DNA from: Shouchella xiaoxiensis
GTDB taxonomy: Bacteria > Bacillota > Bacilli > Bacillales > Bacillaceae_D
Assembly (NCBI RefSeq): GCF_016907895.1
Contig: NZ_JAFBCV010000002.1
Coordinates: 62,001-126,000, forward strand
Length of the DNA stretch: 64,000 bases
Direction: 5' to 3'
Under the pieces are notes generated by a model that saw nothing but the letters and a program-made list of their open reading frames with translations, did not search any database and had not been told where the DNA came from. Positions 38,160 through 49,159 of this stretch are shown one piece after another; position 1 is the stretch's first letter; the number at the start of each line of letters is the position of its first letter. The position numbers and the translations under genes are program-made.

Positions 38160-40861
38160 AATGGTATAATATGAAGCCTGAAGAAGTTGAGTATAAAACG
38201 AATTCAAATGTGGTAAAAGGATTATCGTCTAAGAATGTAAAAAAGCGGTTAGGTACGTATGGTCAAAACAAGCTAAAAGAAGCACCAAAACCTTCTGCAC
38301 TGGCAACTTTCCTAGCACAATTCAAAGATTTCATGGTTCTTGTTTTGCTAGCAGCGACATTGGTTTCAGGATTAATTGGTGAAGTGCTTGATGCGATTAC
38401 GATCATGATTATCGTGTTTATTAATGCCATTCTCGGCTTTGTTCAGGAACGAAAGGCAGAGAAATCTCTTGATGCGTTAAAAGAATTATCCGCACCACAA
38501 ATGCATGTATTGCGTAACGAAGAGTGGTCTCGCGTTCCATCAATAGACGTAGTCCCTGGTGATGTTGTCAAAATGACTGCGGGAGATCGTGTAGGGGCAG
38601 ACATTCGCTTATTTGAAGTATCGGGTTTACGAGTAGATGAAGCTTCCTTAACAGGAGAATCGGTTCCTGTTCATAAGCAAGCCATGGCCATTGAAAAAGC
38701 AGATGTGGCTTTAGGTGATCAAGAAAACATGGCTTTTATGGGCACAATGATTACGCAAGGCAGTGGAATGGGTGTTGTTGTTGGAACGGGAATGAAGACG
38801 GAGATGGGCAAAATCGCTCATTTGCTGCAAGAAACGGGACATGTCGTCACTCCTTTACAGCGTAGACTTGAGCAATTAGGAAAAACATTAATTCTTGTGG
38901 CTCTCTTGTTAACAGCGCTTGTTGTCGTTATTGGCGTAATGCAAGGGCATGATTTACACACGATGTTTATATCTGGGGTATCGCTAGCTGTTGCTGCTAT
39001 TCCAGAAGGCTTACCAGCGATTGTCACAGTGGCACTTGCTCTAGGTGTACAGCGCATGATTAAGCGTAAGGGAATTGTTCGGAAATTACCTGCTGTCGAA
39101 ACCCTTGGCTGCGCTTCTGTCATCTGTTCAGATAAGACTGGGACTTTAACACAAAATAAAATGACGGTGAAAGAATTATGGACAGGTGGTCAAACGGTCC
39201 ACGTTGGCGGATCTGGGTTTGATCCAGTTGGAACGTTTACACATAAACAAGAATTAATTCAAATGGAACATCAGCCGAATGTCAGTAGACTATTAAGCTA
39301 TGGAGCGCTATGTAATAATGCTAGTTTTATAGAGAAAGAAACGAAAAAACGTTCAACGTTTACATTAGACGGTGACCCAACCGAAGGGGCTCTATTAATG
39401 GCAGCCATGAAGGCTGGCTTTTCAAAAGAAGGACTAGAGGATACCTATCATCGTGTAATTGAATTCCCGTTTGATTCAACTCGTAAAATGATGACGGTCA
39501 TCGTAAAAGATCGTTCAGGTAAAAGCTATATCGTAACAAAAGGTGCTCCGGATATTGTTCTGCAAAGATGCCGCAGCCTAGTCGTAGATGGAAGGGCAGA
39601 ATCGATTTCGCCCAAGTGGCAGCGAGAAGTAAATGCCGTTGTAGAAGGAATGGCCGAAAAGGCGTTAAGAACGTTAGCGATAGCCTACCGACCGCTACTT
39701 AGCGGCGAGTCCTGCGCGAAAGCGGAGGAAGCGGAGTCCAACTTAACATTAATTGGTGTTCAAGGAATGATTGACCCCCCTCGTGATGAGGCGAGAACGG
39801 CCATTCAAGAATGCCGTGAAGCGGGCATAAAAACGGTGATGATAACAGGAGATCATCAAATAACGGCTACAGCAATTGCCATGGATTTAAATATCCTTCC
39901 ACCAAATGGAAAGATAATGGATGGTAAAACATTATCGACATTATCTGTTGAAGAACTAGAAGATGTCGTAGATGATGTCTATGTGTACGCGCGCGTTTCA
40001 CCAGAGCATAAGTTAAAGATCGTGCAAGCTTTACAGCGCAAAGGACATATTGTTGCAATGACTGGAGATGGCGTAAATGATGCGCCAGCGATTAAAGCGG
40101 CGAATATCGGCATTGCGATGGGTGTTACAGGAACGGATGTCGCAAAAGAAGCTTCTGAACTTGTTTTAGCGGATGATAATTTCTTAACCATAAAAGAAGC
40201 CATTAAAGAAGGACGGAACATCTATGAGAATATCCGTAAATTTATTCGCTATATGCTTGCTTCCAATGTAGGAGAAATTCTCGTTATGCTGTTTGCCATG
40301 TTATTAGGTATGCCTTTGCCACTTGTTGCGATTCAAATTCTCTGGATTAATCTTGTAACAGATGGCTTGCCAGCAATCGCTCTTGGAATGGACCAAGCTG
40401 AGGGTGATGTGATGAAGCGAAAGCCGCGAAAGCAAAATGAAGGTGTGTTTGCCCGTGGACTTGGTTGGAAGATTATCAGTCGTGGAATCATGATAGGTGT
40501 TGTGACAATTGTCGCCTTTGCATTAACCTATGAGAACAATCCTGAGCAATTAGTTCTTGCACAGACGGTTGCATTCTTAACGCTTGTGATGGCGCAATTA
40601 ATTCATGTATTTGATTGCAGAAGTGAATACTCGATTTATCATCGTAACTTGTTTGAGAATAAATATTTAGTCGGTGCTGTGCTCATTTCAATCGCATTAA
40701 TGATTGCTGTAATTTATATGCCACAGCTGCAGCCTGTTTTCCACACAGTTGCGCTCGGCTTTAATGAGTGGCTACTTGTGCTTGGAATGGCTGCCATCCC
40801 GACAGTTGTATTGGGTGGATTTCAGTTATTTAAGAAACAAGAGCGAGAAATAACTGAATGA
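38156..40861 (+). CDS. yloB: Cation-transporting P-type ATPase (Ca2+, PMR1/SERCA-like)
   Basis: P2A-type ATPase expected to export Ca2+ (and perhaps Mn2+) from the cytoplasm. The phosphorylation motif DKTGTLT has Asp326, the actuator motif LTGESVPVH precedes it, and MITGDH and TGDGVNDAPAIK are present. Ion-site residues are in membrane segment 4 (AAIPEGLPA) and segment 6 (NLVTDGLPA). About ten membrane segments. Starting at ATG 38156 behind GAGGTGG gives 901 residues, beginning near the B. subtilis YloB start; an upstream in-frame ATG at 38087 lacks a ribosome site. Confidence 0.93.
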   Translation: MKWYNMKPEEVEYKTNSNVVKGLSSKNVKKRLGTYGQNKLKEAPKPSALATFLAQFKDFMVLVLLAATLVSGLIGEVLDAITIMIIVFINAILGFVQERKAEKSLDALKELSAPQMHVLRNEEWSRVPSIDVVPGDVVKMTAGDRVGADIRLFEVSGLRVDEASLTGESVPVHKQAMAIEKADVALGDQENMAFMGTMITQGSGMGVVVGTGMKTEMGKIAHLLQETGHVVTPLQRRLEQLGKTLILVALLLTALVVVIGVMQGHDLHTMFISGVSLAVAAIPEGLPAIVTVALALGVQRMIKRKGIVRKLPAVETLGCASVICSDKTGTLTQNKMTVKELWTGGQTVHVGGSGFDPVGTFTHKQELIQMEHQPNVSRLLSYGALCNNASFIEKETKKRSTFTLDGDPTEGALLMAAMKAGFSKEGLEDTYHRVIEFPFDSTRKMMTVIVKDRSGKSYIVTKGAPDIVLQRCRSLVVDGRAESISPKWQREVNAVVEGMAEKALRTLAIAYRPLLSGESCAKAEEAESNLTLIGVQGMIDPPRDEARTAIQECREAGIKTVMITGDHQITATAIAMDLNILPPNGKIMDGKTLSTLSVEELEDVVDDVYVYARVSPEHKLKIVQALQRKGHIVAMTGDGVNDAPAIKAANIGIAMGVTGTDVAKEASELVLADDNFLTIKEAIKEGRNIYENIRKFIRYMLASNVGEILVMLFAMLLGMPLPLVAIQILWINLVTDGLPAIALGMDQAEGDVMKRKPRKQNEGVFARGLGWKIISRGIMIGVVTIVAFALTYENNPEQLVLAQTVAFLTLVMAQLIHVFDCRSEYSIYHRNLFENKYLVGAVLISIALMIAVIYMPQLQPVFHTVALGFNEWLLVLGMAAIPTVVLGGFQLFKKQEREITE

Positions 40862-40925
40862 TAGAAAGCTGCAATGAACGCTCTATTTTTATAGAAGTAA
40901 ATTGGATAAACTGACCATTTGAGAG

Positions 40926-40963
40926 AGACGATTATCTTTAGATTAATCGTCTTTTCTTTTTTT
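40926..40963 (+). terminator. Terminator after the P-ATPase
   Basis: Perfect 9-bp stem AGACGATTA/TAATCGTCT with a nine-base loop and a T-rich tail with a single C. Confidence 0.88.
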
Positions 40964-41228
40964 ATCTTTACTAGCCGTATGGAAAACGGGAGATCTCAGT
41001 GAGATTCATTTGCCTGGCAACTATTTAGTGAAGTTCTTGTTTGTGCTATGCTTTCAGGATTTGACGATTTCTTTCATTCTTTACGAGACTGTTGAAATAA
41101 GGTAAAATAAAAGACTGAGCGATTGATTACATACTTCTAATTGATTTTGTATCGTATAACACTTAAAAGATTTGGTATAATGGAAGATAGTATAAACTGT
41201 ATACGTTAATGGTATTGGAGGATTGGGT
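40964..41228 (+). other. Intergenic region before remA, no gene recognised
   Basis: AT-rich region where B. subtilis has yloC; no yloC remnant is visible in either strand. It contains an extended -10 promoter (41173-41181), a second weaker TAAAAT near 41103, and a short dyad GTATA-AACTG-TATAC near 41190 just downstream of the promoter. Confidence 0.65.
41173..41181 (+). promoter_or_regulatory. Extended -10 promoter for remA
   Basis: TGGTATAAT contains a perfect TATAAT (41176-41181) with TGn upstream, 47 bases before the remA start. No good -35 at 17 bases, as is usual for extended -10 sites. Confidence 0.6.
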
Positions 41229-42131
<903 letters not shown>

Positions 42132-42132
<1 letters not shown>

Positions 42133-42359
42133 TGTTGTACCCTTCTATTGATAGTTTATTGGAAAAGTTAGATTCAAAATACTCGTTGGTGACTGTTTCT
42201 TCAAGAAGAGCTAGAGAGATGAAAGAGGTACCTAGTCGTGTGCCGCTAGTGACAAAACCGAAATCATACAAATTTGTTGGTCTTGCTCTTGAAGAGATCG
42301 TTGGAGATCAATTGACACACCGCGCTCCGAAAGATGCACCACAAGAAAAAACGTATTAA
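42132..42359 (+). CDS. rpoZ: RNA polymerase omega subunit
   Basis: Small RNA polymerase subunit that helps assemble beta-prime. The N-terminal [27 protein letters not shown] and [10 protein letters not shown] match the family. 75 residues (67 in B. subtilis). ATG 42132 overlaps the gmk stop, so translation is probably coupled. Confidence 0.92.
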
Positions 42360-42366
42360 ATGATTC

Positions 42367-42433
42367 AGCTGTCTTCGTACACACAAGCGCTCATTGGTAA
42401 GTCAAAGGGCTAGGGTGAAGACAGCTTTTTTTT
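42367..42433 (+). terminator. Long-loop terminator between rpoZ and coaBC
   Basis: Perfect 10-bp arms AGCTGTCTTC (42367-42376) and GAAGACAGCT (42417-42426) are followed by eight T, but the loop is 40 bases, far longer than the usual 4-10. An imperfect inner stem (AGCGCT with AGGGCT) may shorten it. It ends 11 bases before the coaBC ribosome site, so it may act as an attenuator. Confidence 0.7.
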
Positions 42434-42460
42434 CGATTAAATGCAAGGAGGAACGCAGAC

Positions 42461-43666
42461 TTGAAAAACAAAACAATTGTAGTTGGTGTAAGTGGGGGAA
42501 TTGCGGCCTTTAAATCCGCTGCCTTAGTGAGTAAATTAACGCAGGCAGGTGCAAATGTTCATGTCGTCATGACTGAATCAGCACAAAAGTTTGTGACAGC
42601 AACAACGTTTCAAGCTCTATCAAGAAATCATGTACATACAGATACGTTTCATGAGCCAGATAGCAGCAAGATTGCCCATATCGATATTGCAGATCAAGCT
42701 GATTTAATTTTAGTTGCGCCCGCAAGTGCGAACACAATTGCAAAGCTTGCTAACGGGATAGCGGACAATATGTTAACGACACTTATCCTTGCGACAAAAG
42801 CTCCGATCGTTCTTGCTCCAGCAATGAATGTCAATATGTTTGATCACCCTGCTGTACAAACAAATATCGCTACTTTGAAAACGTATGGCTATCAGTTTAT
42901 TGAACCAGGTGCAGGTTACCTTGCTTGTGGTTGGATTGGTAAAGGAAGAATGGCTGAACCAGAAGATTTAGTCGAGTTGGTTGAGTTGTTTTTTGTTAAG
43001 CCAACGACACTTGCTGGCAAACGTATACTCGTTACGGCGGGGCCAACTAGAGAAGCGCTTGATCCGGTACGGTATTTTTCAAATTATTCCTCGGGAAAAA
43101 TGGGCTATGCCATTGCCGAAGAGGCTAAAAAACGGGGAGCGCTGGTGACACTCGTGACTGGTCCGACCGCATTAAATCCACCTAAAGGAGTTGAAGTGAT
43201 TCCCATCCAATCAGCTGAAGAGCTATATGAGGCTGTAACAACGCGATTTGACCGTGTGGATGCTGTAATCAAATCGGCTGCTGTGGCTGATTACCAACCG
43301 GAGGAAGTTTTGTCGCAGAAAAGAAAAAAACAAGCTTCGAAATGGAGTGTCCCCTTAAAACGCACGAAAGATACGTTAAAAGAGCTTGGCAAGCGAAAGA
43401 ACAAGCAGCTATTAGTCGGTTTTGCGGCAGAGTCGGAACAGCTTGAGCATTACGCGAAGGATAAATTAACACGAAAAAATTTAGATTTAATTGTTGCTAA
43501 CAACATTACAGAAGTAGGAGCAGGTTTTGATTTAGATACAAATGTTGTGTCGATATACACAAAAGATGGCCAAGAAAAACAGTATCCACAACAATCAAAA
43601 AAAGAAGTTGCTGCACATATATTAGATGAGCTAGAAGCGTATGCACAAAGAAGGGACAAGCAGTGA
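42461..43666 (+). CDS. coaBC: CoaBC, phosphopantothenoylcysteine synthetase/decarboxylase
   Basis: Bifunctional coenzyme A biosynthesis enzyme. The N-terminal flavoprotein decarboxylase domain has GVSGGIAAFK, the catalytic His region (KIAHIDIA), LAPAMNVNM and CGWIGKGRMAEP with the catalytic Cys. The C-terminal synthetase domain has VTAGPTREALDPVRYFSNYSSGKMG and KLTRKNLDLIVANNI. 401 residues (406 in B. subtilis). The start is TTG 42461, nine bases after AAGGAGG. It overlaps priA by four bases. Confidence 0.95.
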   Translation: MKNKTIVVGVSGGIAAFKSAALVSKLTQAGANVHVVMTESAQKFVTATTFQALSRNHVHTDTFHEPDSSKIAHIDIADQADLILVAPASANTIAKLANGIADNMLTTLILATKAPIVLAPAMNVNMFDHPAVQTNIATLKTYGYQFIEPGAGYLACGWIGKGRMAEPEDLVELVELFFVKPTTLAGKRILVTAGPTREALDPVRYFSNYSSGKMGYAIAEEAKKRGALVTLVTGPTALNPPKGVEVIPIQSAEELYEAVTTRFDRVDAVIKSAAVADYQPEEVLSQKRKKQASKWSVPLKRTKDTLKELGKRKNKQLLVGFAAESEQLEHYAKDKLTRKNLDLIVANNITEVGAGFDLDTNVVSIYTKDGQEKQYPQQSKKEVAAHILDELEAYAQRRDKQ

Positions 43667-46059
43667 TTGGGCGCGTGATTGTTGATGTACCTGCGGCGCA
43701 AACAGATCGATTGTTTGATTATTTAATTCCAACTGAATGGCAAGCTTTTGCTAAACCCGGTGTACGAGTAATCGTGCCGTTTGGTCCAAGGCGCATTCAA
43801 GGTTTTTTAATTGAGCTTGTTGAATTAAGTGAGTTTGAAAAGGTAAAACCAATCGCGGAGGTTCTTGATCCACTTCCTATCTTAAGTCCTGAATTGTTAG
43901 AACTTGGCGAATGGTTAGCGACATCGACGGTTTGCTACCGTGTTTCCGCCTATCAAGCCATGCTTCCAGCTGCTTTAAAGTCAAAAGTGAGCAAACAACT
44001 TGTTTTACAAGTTGATCCTGCGATGTTGCCGCTTCCTCTACAAACGCTATTTTCCGGTAGAACGGTGGTTGCTTGGGATGAGGCAAAAAAAGCGCTAAAA
44101 AAAGCAATTACAGTGGTAAAAGAACCGCTAGATCAAGAGTGGCTATCGATCTCTTATGAAACAAAGGAACATACGCGTGTAAAGAAAGTGAAGTATGTCG
44201 AGATCATTCCAACAAACGAAGACCCTGTTTTTTCGAAACGAGCCGAAAAACAAGAACGTGTTTTCACTTATATAAAGGGTCAAGAAGCATCTGTGCCAGT
44301 TAACTCTGTGCTTAAACAAACAGGAGCTAGCCGGGCCACACTTAAGTCCTTGCTTGACAAAGGGCTCATTCAAGAATTTGAAAAAGAGGTTTATCGTGAT
44401 CCTCTACAAGCGGAAGACATTCAACGGAGTGAACCGTTGGTTTTGACAGATGCTCAAGCACGGGTAATGGAGCCAGTAGCAAAAGCCATTGCGGAAGAGC
44501 AGCATCAGATGATGTTGCTTCATGGTTTAACAGGGAGTGGCAAAACGGAACTCTATTTGCAAGCTATTTCTGCGGTGTTGGCAAAAAATCAAGAAGCGAT
44601 TATGCTCGTCCCCGAAATCTCTTTGACTCCACAAATGGTTACCCGCTTTAAAGCGCGTTTTGGAGAACTTGTGGCCATTATGCACTCAGGCTTATCAAAT
44701 GGGGAAAAGTATGATGAGTGGCGCAAAATCCACCGCAAGGAAGTAAAAGTAGTTGTGGGAGCAAGGTCAGCAGTGTTTGCGCCATTTACAAATATCGGGA
44801 TTATCATTATTGATGAGGAACATGAGACGAGCTATAAACAAGAAGAAACCCCTCGTTATCATACGAGAGACGTCGCTCAGTATCGTGGTGAACGCCACCG
44901 AGCACCTGTCATTTTAGGAAGTGCAACACCCTCGATTGAATCATATGCCCGCGCTAAGAAAGGCGTTTATCAATTGTTATCCTTAACGGAACGTGTGAAT
45001 GGGCGACCGCTTCCAGATGTAGAGGTTGTTGATATGCGACAGGAGCTCAGGAATGGAAATCGCTCAATGTTCTCTCTAGCATTGACTGAAGCGATCCGTG
45101 ATCGGCTTGAAAAAAAACAACAAACCGTACTGTTTTTAAACCGACGGGGCTATTCGACATTCGTGATGTGCCGAGACTGTGGTTATGTCGCCAGCTGCAA
45201 TCATTGTGATATTTCTTATACGTACCATCGAAAAGGTAATTCTTTAAAGTGTCATTACTGTGGCGACGAACAACCAATGCCAGAGACGTGTTCTGAATGT
45301 GGCAGCGACCATATCCGTTTTTTTGGATCGGGAACCCAGAAAGTTGAAGAAGAGCTTGCAAAACAGTTCCCGGAAGCTCGAGTCATTCGAATGGATGTGG
45401 ACACAACTCGAAAAAAAGGGGCGCACAAGCAGCTATTAGATGCATTTGGTCAAGGAAAAGCTGATATTTTACTCGGTACACAAATGATCGCCAAAGGGCT
45501 TGATTTTCCAAAGATCACCTTAGTAGGTGTGTTAGCAGCCGATTCGATGCTGCATATTCCGGATTTTCGGAGTGCCGAGCGTACATTTCAACTGTTGGAG
45601 CAAGTTGCTGGAAGAGCTGGTCGGGATGTGCTCCACGGAGAAGTCCTCGTGCAGTCCTATACGCCTGAACATTACAGTATTCAGCTTGTAAAAGAACATG
45701 ACTATGAACAGTTTGTTGCGAAGGAAATGCAGTCAAGAAAAATTGGTGGCTATCCACCATACTACTTTATGGCGCTGCTGACGATTTCAGATACTGAACT
45801 AGCTTCCGTTATGCAGACATCGCAAAAAATAACGCGCTTTTTGAAGGAGTCCTTGTCTGATAAGGCGATTGTGCTTGGACCATCGGTTTCGCCAATTGCC
45901 CGGATCAAAGATAGATATCGCTATCAATGCGTGATAAAATACAGGCAAGAACCGAAGCTTCACGAGACGCTAGATGCGATTATGAACCATTATTTACGTG
46001 ATGCAACAAATAAGAAGCTTGCAATTAGTATGGACCTTCATCCGTACTTTTTTATGTAA
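43663..46059 (+). CDS. priA: Primosomal protein N' (PriA helicase)
   Basis: 3'-5' superfamily 2 helicase that restarts stalled replication forks. An N-terminal DNA-binding domain (IVDVPAAQTDRLFDY) precedes the helicase core with Walker A LTGSGKTELYL, DEEH box, GSATPSIES and QVAGRAGR. The zinc-binding insertion has Cys pairs in CRDCGYVASCNHC, CHYCG and CSECG. 798 residues. GTG 43663 overlaps the coaBC stop. In B. subtilis def follows; here fmt follows directly. Confidence 0.95.
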   Translation: MIGRVIVDVPAAQTDRLFDYLIPTEWQAFAKPGVRVIVPFGPRRIQGFLIELVELSEFEKVKPIAEVLDPLPILSPELLELGEWLATSTVCYRVSAYQAMLPAALKSKVSKQLVLQVDPAMLPLPLQTLFSGRTVVAWDEAKKALKKAITVVKEPLDQEWLSISYETKEHTRVKKVKYVEIIPTNEDPVFSKRAEKQERVFTYIKGQEASVPVNSVLKQTGASRATLKSLLDKGLIQEFEKEVYRDPLQAEDIQRSEPLVLTDAQARVMEPVAKAIAEEQHQMMLLHGLTGSGKTELYLQAISAVLAKNQEAIMLVPEISLTPQMVTRFKARFGELVAIMHSGLSNGEKYDEWRKIHRKEVKVVVGARSAVFAPFTNIGIIIIDEEHETSYKQEETPRYHTRDVAQYRGERHRAPVILGSATPSIESYARAKKGVYQLLSLTERVNGRPLPDVEVVDMRQELRNGNRSMFSLALTEAIRDRLEKKQQTVLFLNRRGYSTFVMCRDCGYVASCNHCDISYTYHRKGNSLKCHYCGDEQPMPETCSECGSDHIRFFGSGTQKVEEELAKQFPEARVIRMDVDTTRKKGAHKQLLDAFGQGKADILLGTQMIAKGLDFPKITLVGVLAADSMLHIPDFRSAERTFQLLEQVAGRAGRDVLHGEVLVQSYTPEHYSIQLVKEHDYEQFVAKEMQSRKIGGYPPYYFMALLTISDTELASVMQTSQKITRFLKESLSDKAIVLGPSVSPIARIKDRYRYQCVIKYRQEPKLHETLDAIMNHYLRDATNKKLAISMDLHPYFFM

Positions 46060-46077
46060 GGAATAGGAGTGGTCGAA

Positions 46078-47013
46078 GTGAAGATTGTCTTTATGGGGAC
46101 GCCTGCTTTCGCTGTGCCAATCCTTCGAGGATTGATAAACCGTCATCAAGTTGTTGCGGTTGTTACACAACCAGACCGACCGGTAGGACGAAAGCGCGTG
46201 TTAACACCAAGCCCTGTGAAAATAGAAGCGTTAGAACAAGGTATTCCCGTCATTCAACCTGAAAAAATACGAAACGAGTATGACGAAATAGTCGCAATCA
46301 AGCCTGATTTAATTGTAACGGCTGCATATGGGCAATTGGTGCCGAATGCCGTGCTTGAAGCACCGAAGCATGGTTGTATTAATGTACATGCTTCCTTGTT
46401 GCCAAAATATAGAGGCGGCGCACCAATTCATCAAGCAATTATAGATGGTGAAGCAGAGACGGGTATTTCGATTATGTATATGGCAGAAAAGCTTGATGCT
46501 GGTGATGTATTGCGGCAGCAAGCAATTCCTATTGGCAGGGATGATGATGTACAAACGATGCACGATAAATTAAGTGTGCTAGGTTTAAGCTTACTTGAGG
46601 AGACGCTAGAAGAGATTGCGACAGGAAAAGCTGTAGCAGTCGCTCAAGATCATAGCAAAGCAACCTTTGCACCTAACATCAAGCGCGAGCAAGAAGTGCT
46701 CGATTGGAACAAGACGGCAGAAGAACTGAACAATCAAATAAGAGGAATGCGTCCGTGGCCTGTTGCCTACACAACGGTAGAGCAAAAACGCTTAAAAGTC
46801 TGGCAATCGGTTGCTTCAAAAGAAGAAACCGAACAGCAGCCTGGAGAAGTGATTGAGGCGAACAAAAATGGTCTTTATGTTGCCTGCGGTCAAGGTACCG
46901 TTCTCTGTTTAACCGTGGTACAACCTGCTGGGAAAAAGCCAATGGACGCAAAGCAATTATGGCAGCAATTTCCGATTGGGATAAAATTAGGAGAGAATAA
47001 TGGAGAAAGCTAG
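46078..47013 (+). CDS. fmt: Methionyl-tRNA formyltransferase
   Basis: Formylates initiator Met-tRNA using 10-formyl-tetrahydrofolate. The N-terminal [13 protein letters not shown], the catalytic block [22 protein letters not shown] (Asn, His) and [14 protein letters not shown]-type sequence are present, followed by the C-terminal OB-like domain ([25 protein letters not shown]). I choose GTG 46078, eight bases after AGGAG, giving 311 residues; GTG 46069 overlaps that site. It overlaps rsmB by 14 bases. The partner deformylase gene def is not here. Confidence 0.93.
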   Translation: MKIVFMGTPAFAVPILRGLINRHQVVAVVTQPDRPVGRKRVLTPSPVKIEALEQGIPVIQPEKIRNEYDEIVAIKPDLIVTAAYGQLVPNAVLEAPKHGCINVHASLLPKYRGGAPIHQAIIDGEAETGISIMYMAEKLDAGDVLRQQAIPIGRDDDVQTMHDKLSVLGLSLLEETLEEIATGKAVAVAQDHSKATFAPNIKREQEVLDWNKTAEELNNQIRGMRPWPVAYTTVEQKRLKVWQSVASKEETEQQPGEVIEANKNGLYVACGQGTVLCLTVVQPAGKKPMDAKQLWQQFPIGIKLGENNGES

Positions 47014-48346
47014 TGTAAGAGAAGTGGCTTTAGATGCCTTGATGAAAGTAGAAAAGAATCAAGCGTATAGCCACTTATTACTAAATACAACATTAAACAA
47101 AGCGGGACTTGATAAGAGAGACTCTGGTTTATTAACAGAGTTAGTCTATGGAACAATTGCCCATCGATTAACGCTAGATTATTATTTAGAACCCTTCTTA
47201 AAAACGAGTAAAAAGCGGGAGCAATGGGTCGATGTTTTGTTACGTTTATCCGTTTACCAGATGGTTTACTTAGACCGAATTCCCGATCGAGCAATTGTGC
47301 ATGAAGCAGTAACGATTGCCAAGCGAAGAGGACATAAAGGGATTAGTGGGCTTGTGAATGGTGTGTTGCGATCCATTCAACGCGAAGGGGTTCCTTCTAT
47401 AAATGCGATTAAAGATCACGTAAAGCGAATTGCTGTAACGACAAGTCATCCCGAATGGCTTGTGGAAAGATGGATGAAGCAATACGGCGAAGAAACAACC
47501 ATTGCTATGGCCCAAGCAAATAATGAGCCTCCTGAAGTATCGATCCGCGTAAATCGAACAAAAGCAAATACGGAGGAAGTAAGGCAGAATCTTTTACTCG
47601 AAGGCCTTGAAGTGGAACGAAGTCCACTTTTACCAGAGCTAGCACTCATCGTTAAAAAGGGTAATGCTTTTACAACAGATGCCTATAAAAACGGCTTGTT
47701 TACAGCACAAGATGAAGCGTCAATGCTTGTTGGACTTCTAGTTCAAGCAGATTATGACATGCACGTCCTTGATACATGTGCAGCACCAGGTGGAAAATCA
47801 ACTCATGTTGCGGAATCGATGCACAACACAGGTCTGGTTCATTCCTTAGATTTACACAAACATAAGGTGAAATTAATTGATGAACAAGCAAACAGACTGC
47901 AGTTAACGAATCTAGAAACACGCGCTGAAGATGCAAGAAAGCTAGAGCATTTAACTGAATCTTCTTTTGAGCGAGTACTTATTGATGCGCCGTGTACTGG
48001 ATTTGGTGTTATCCGAAGAAAGCCTGATATACGATGGTCAAAATCAAAAGAAGATGTAGCCGCTATTGCAAAGGTGCAAAGTGCTATTTTAACGAATGCA
48101 AGTCGATTTGTGAAAGCTGGTGGCTTGCTTGTTTATAGCACATGCACAATTGAGGCAGAAGAAAATGAAGAACAAATTGCGCAATTTTTAACCGACAATC
48201 CTCAATATGAATTAGATGAAAATGCCTATGCAGCTTTACCTGAACAGGTTCAAGCAAAAGGTCGCTTTAGTTCATTTGGATTAACCATTCTTCCTCAAGA
48301 TTTTCAAACAGATGGCTTTTTTATGGCACCTCTTAGAAAAAAATAA
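47000..48346 (+). CDS. rsmB: 16S rRNA m5C967 methyltransferase RsmB
   Basis: SAM-dependent rRNA cytosine methyltransferase. An N-terminal NusB-like domain ([24 protein letters not shown]) precedes the Rossmann domain with motif [14 protein letters not shown], motif [21 protein letters not shown] and motif [17 protein letters not shown]; the TC and PC cysteines are the catalytic pair. 448 residues. ATG 47000 follows AGGAGAG inside fmt. In B. subtilis rlmN follows; here only 62 bases separate it from prpC. Confidence 0.94.
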   Translation: MEKASVREVALDALMKVEKNQAYSHLLLNTTLNKAGLDKRDSGLLTELVYGTIAHRLTLDYYLEPFLKTSKKREQWVDVLLRLSVYQMVYLDRIPDRAIVHEAVTIAKRRGHKGISGLVNGVLRSIQREGVPSINAIKDHVKRIAVTTSHPEWLVERWMKQYGEETTIAMAQANNEPPEVSIRVNRTKANTEEVRQNLLLEGLEVERSPLLPELALIVKKGNAFTTDAYKNGLFTAQDEASMLVGLLVQADYDMHVLDTCAAPGGKSTHVAESMHNTGLVHSLDLHKHKVKLIDEQANRLQLTNLETRAEDARKLEHLTESSFERVLIDAPCTGFGVIRRKPDIRWSKSKEDVAAIAKVQSAILTNASRFVKAGGLLVYSTCTIEAEENEEQIAQFLTDNPQYELDENAYAALPEQVQAKGRFSSFGLTILPQDFQTDGFFMAPLRKK

Positions 48347-48408
48347 GTAGATTGTTACTTGGAGTTAAAAGAGAACGCAGAGCATAACTGGTGAAAGAGG
48401 TGGGTGTT

Positions 48409-49158
48409 TTGATTGAGAGCACAACGTTTTTAACAGATATCGGGAAAATTCGGTCTCATAATGAAGATAATGGTGGTATTTTTTCAACTGATGTAGGTAC
48501 ACTCGCTGTTGTGGCTGATGGGATGGGCGGCCATTCAGCAGGTGATGTGGCGAGTCGTATTGCAACTGAAGTGTTGGAAGCAGAGTGGCAAGCTGTTTCA
48601 AATGAATTAACAGCATCTGAAGCTGAAACGTTTTTACAAAATGCGTTTAAGCATGTGAATGACGCAATTTATCACTATGCAAAAGAGCATCCTGAGTGTG
48701 AGGGGATGGGGACAACGGCCATTGCGGCTCTATGTACGCAGGAGTATACAACGGTTGCTCATGTTGGAGATAGTCGTGCCTATGTGTTTGATGACAAACA
48801 GCTAAAGCAAGTAACGCATGACCACTCTTTGGTTGCAGAACTTGTACGAACAGGTCAAATCTCCGAAGAGGAAGCAGATCACCATCCTCGGAAAAATGTC
48901 GTTCTTCGGGCATTAGGTACAGAGGAGCAAGTGAAAATTGATAGTTATACGCTTCAATCGGATTTAATTCGTGTTTTAATGATTTGCTCAGATGGTCTTT
49001 CAAACAAGTTAAAGACCTCAGAACTTCAAGTTGAAGTAGAGCGAGAAGATGAGCTGTCCGCAATCGCTAAATCATTAGTAGCACGAGCGAACGACCGAGG
49101 CGGGGAAGATAACATCTCCATCGCCCTCGTCCGTTTTGATCGGGAGATAGGCGAATAA
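48409..49158 (+). CDS. prpC: PrpC, PP2C-type protein phosphatase
   Basis: Mn2+-dependent Ser/Thr phosphatase that reverses PrkC phosphorylation. Family motifs in order: RSHNEDNGGIF, VVADGMGGHSAGDVAS, GMGTTAIAAL, HVGDSRAYVF, ICSDGLSNKL and GGEDNISIALV, providing the metal-binding Asp residues. Starting at TTG 48409, eight bases after GAGG, gives 249 residues (254 in B. subtilis); GTG 48391 has no ribosome site. prkC starts two bases after the stop. Confidence 0.93.
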   Translation: MIESTTFLTDIGKIRSHNEDNGGIFSTDVGTLAVVADGMGGHSAGDVASRIATEVLEAEWQAVSNELTASEAETFLQNAFKHVNDAIYHYAKEHPECEGMGTTAIAALCTQEYTTVAHVGDSRAYVFDDKQLKQVTHDHSLVAELVRTGQISEEEADHHPRKNVVLRALGTEEQVKIDSYTLQSDLIRVLMICSDGLSNKLKTSELQVEVEREDELSAIAKSLVARANDRGGEDNISIALVRFDREIGE

Positions 49159-49159
49159 T

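Noticed and set aside
48647-49063. 138-codon minus-strand frame inside prpC
   Set aside because: Leu/His-rich antisense shadow with no ribosome site.
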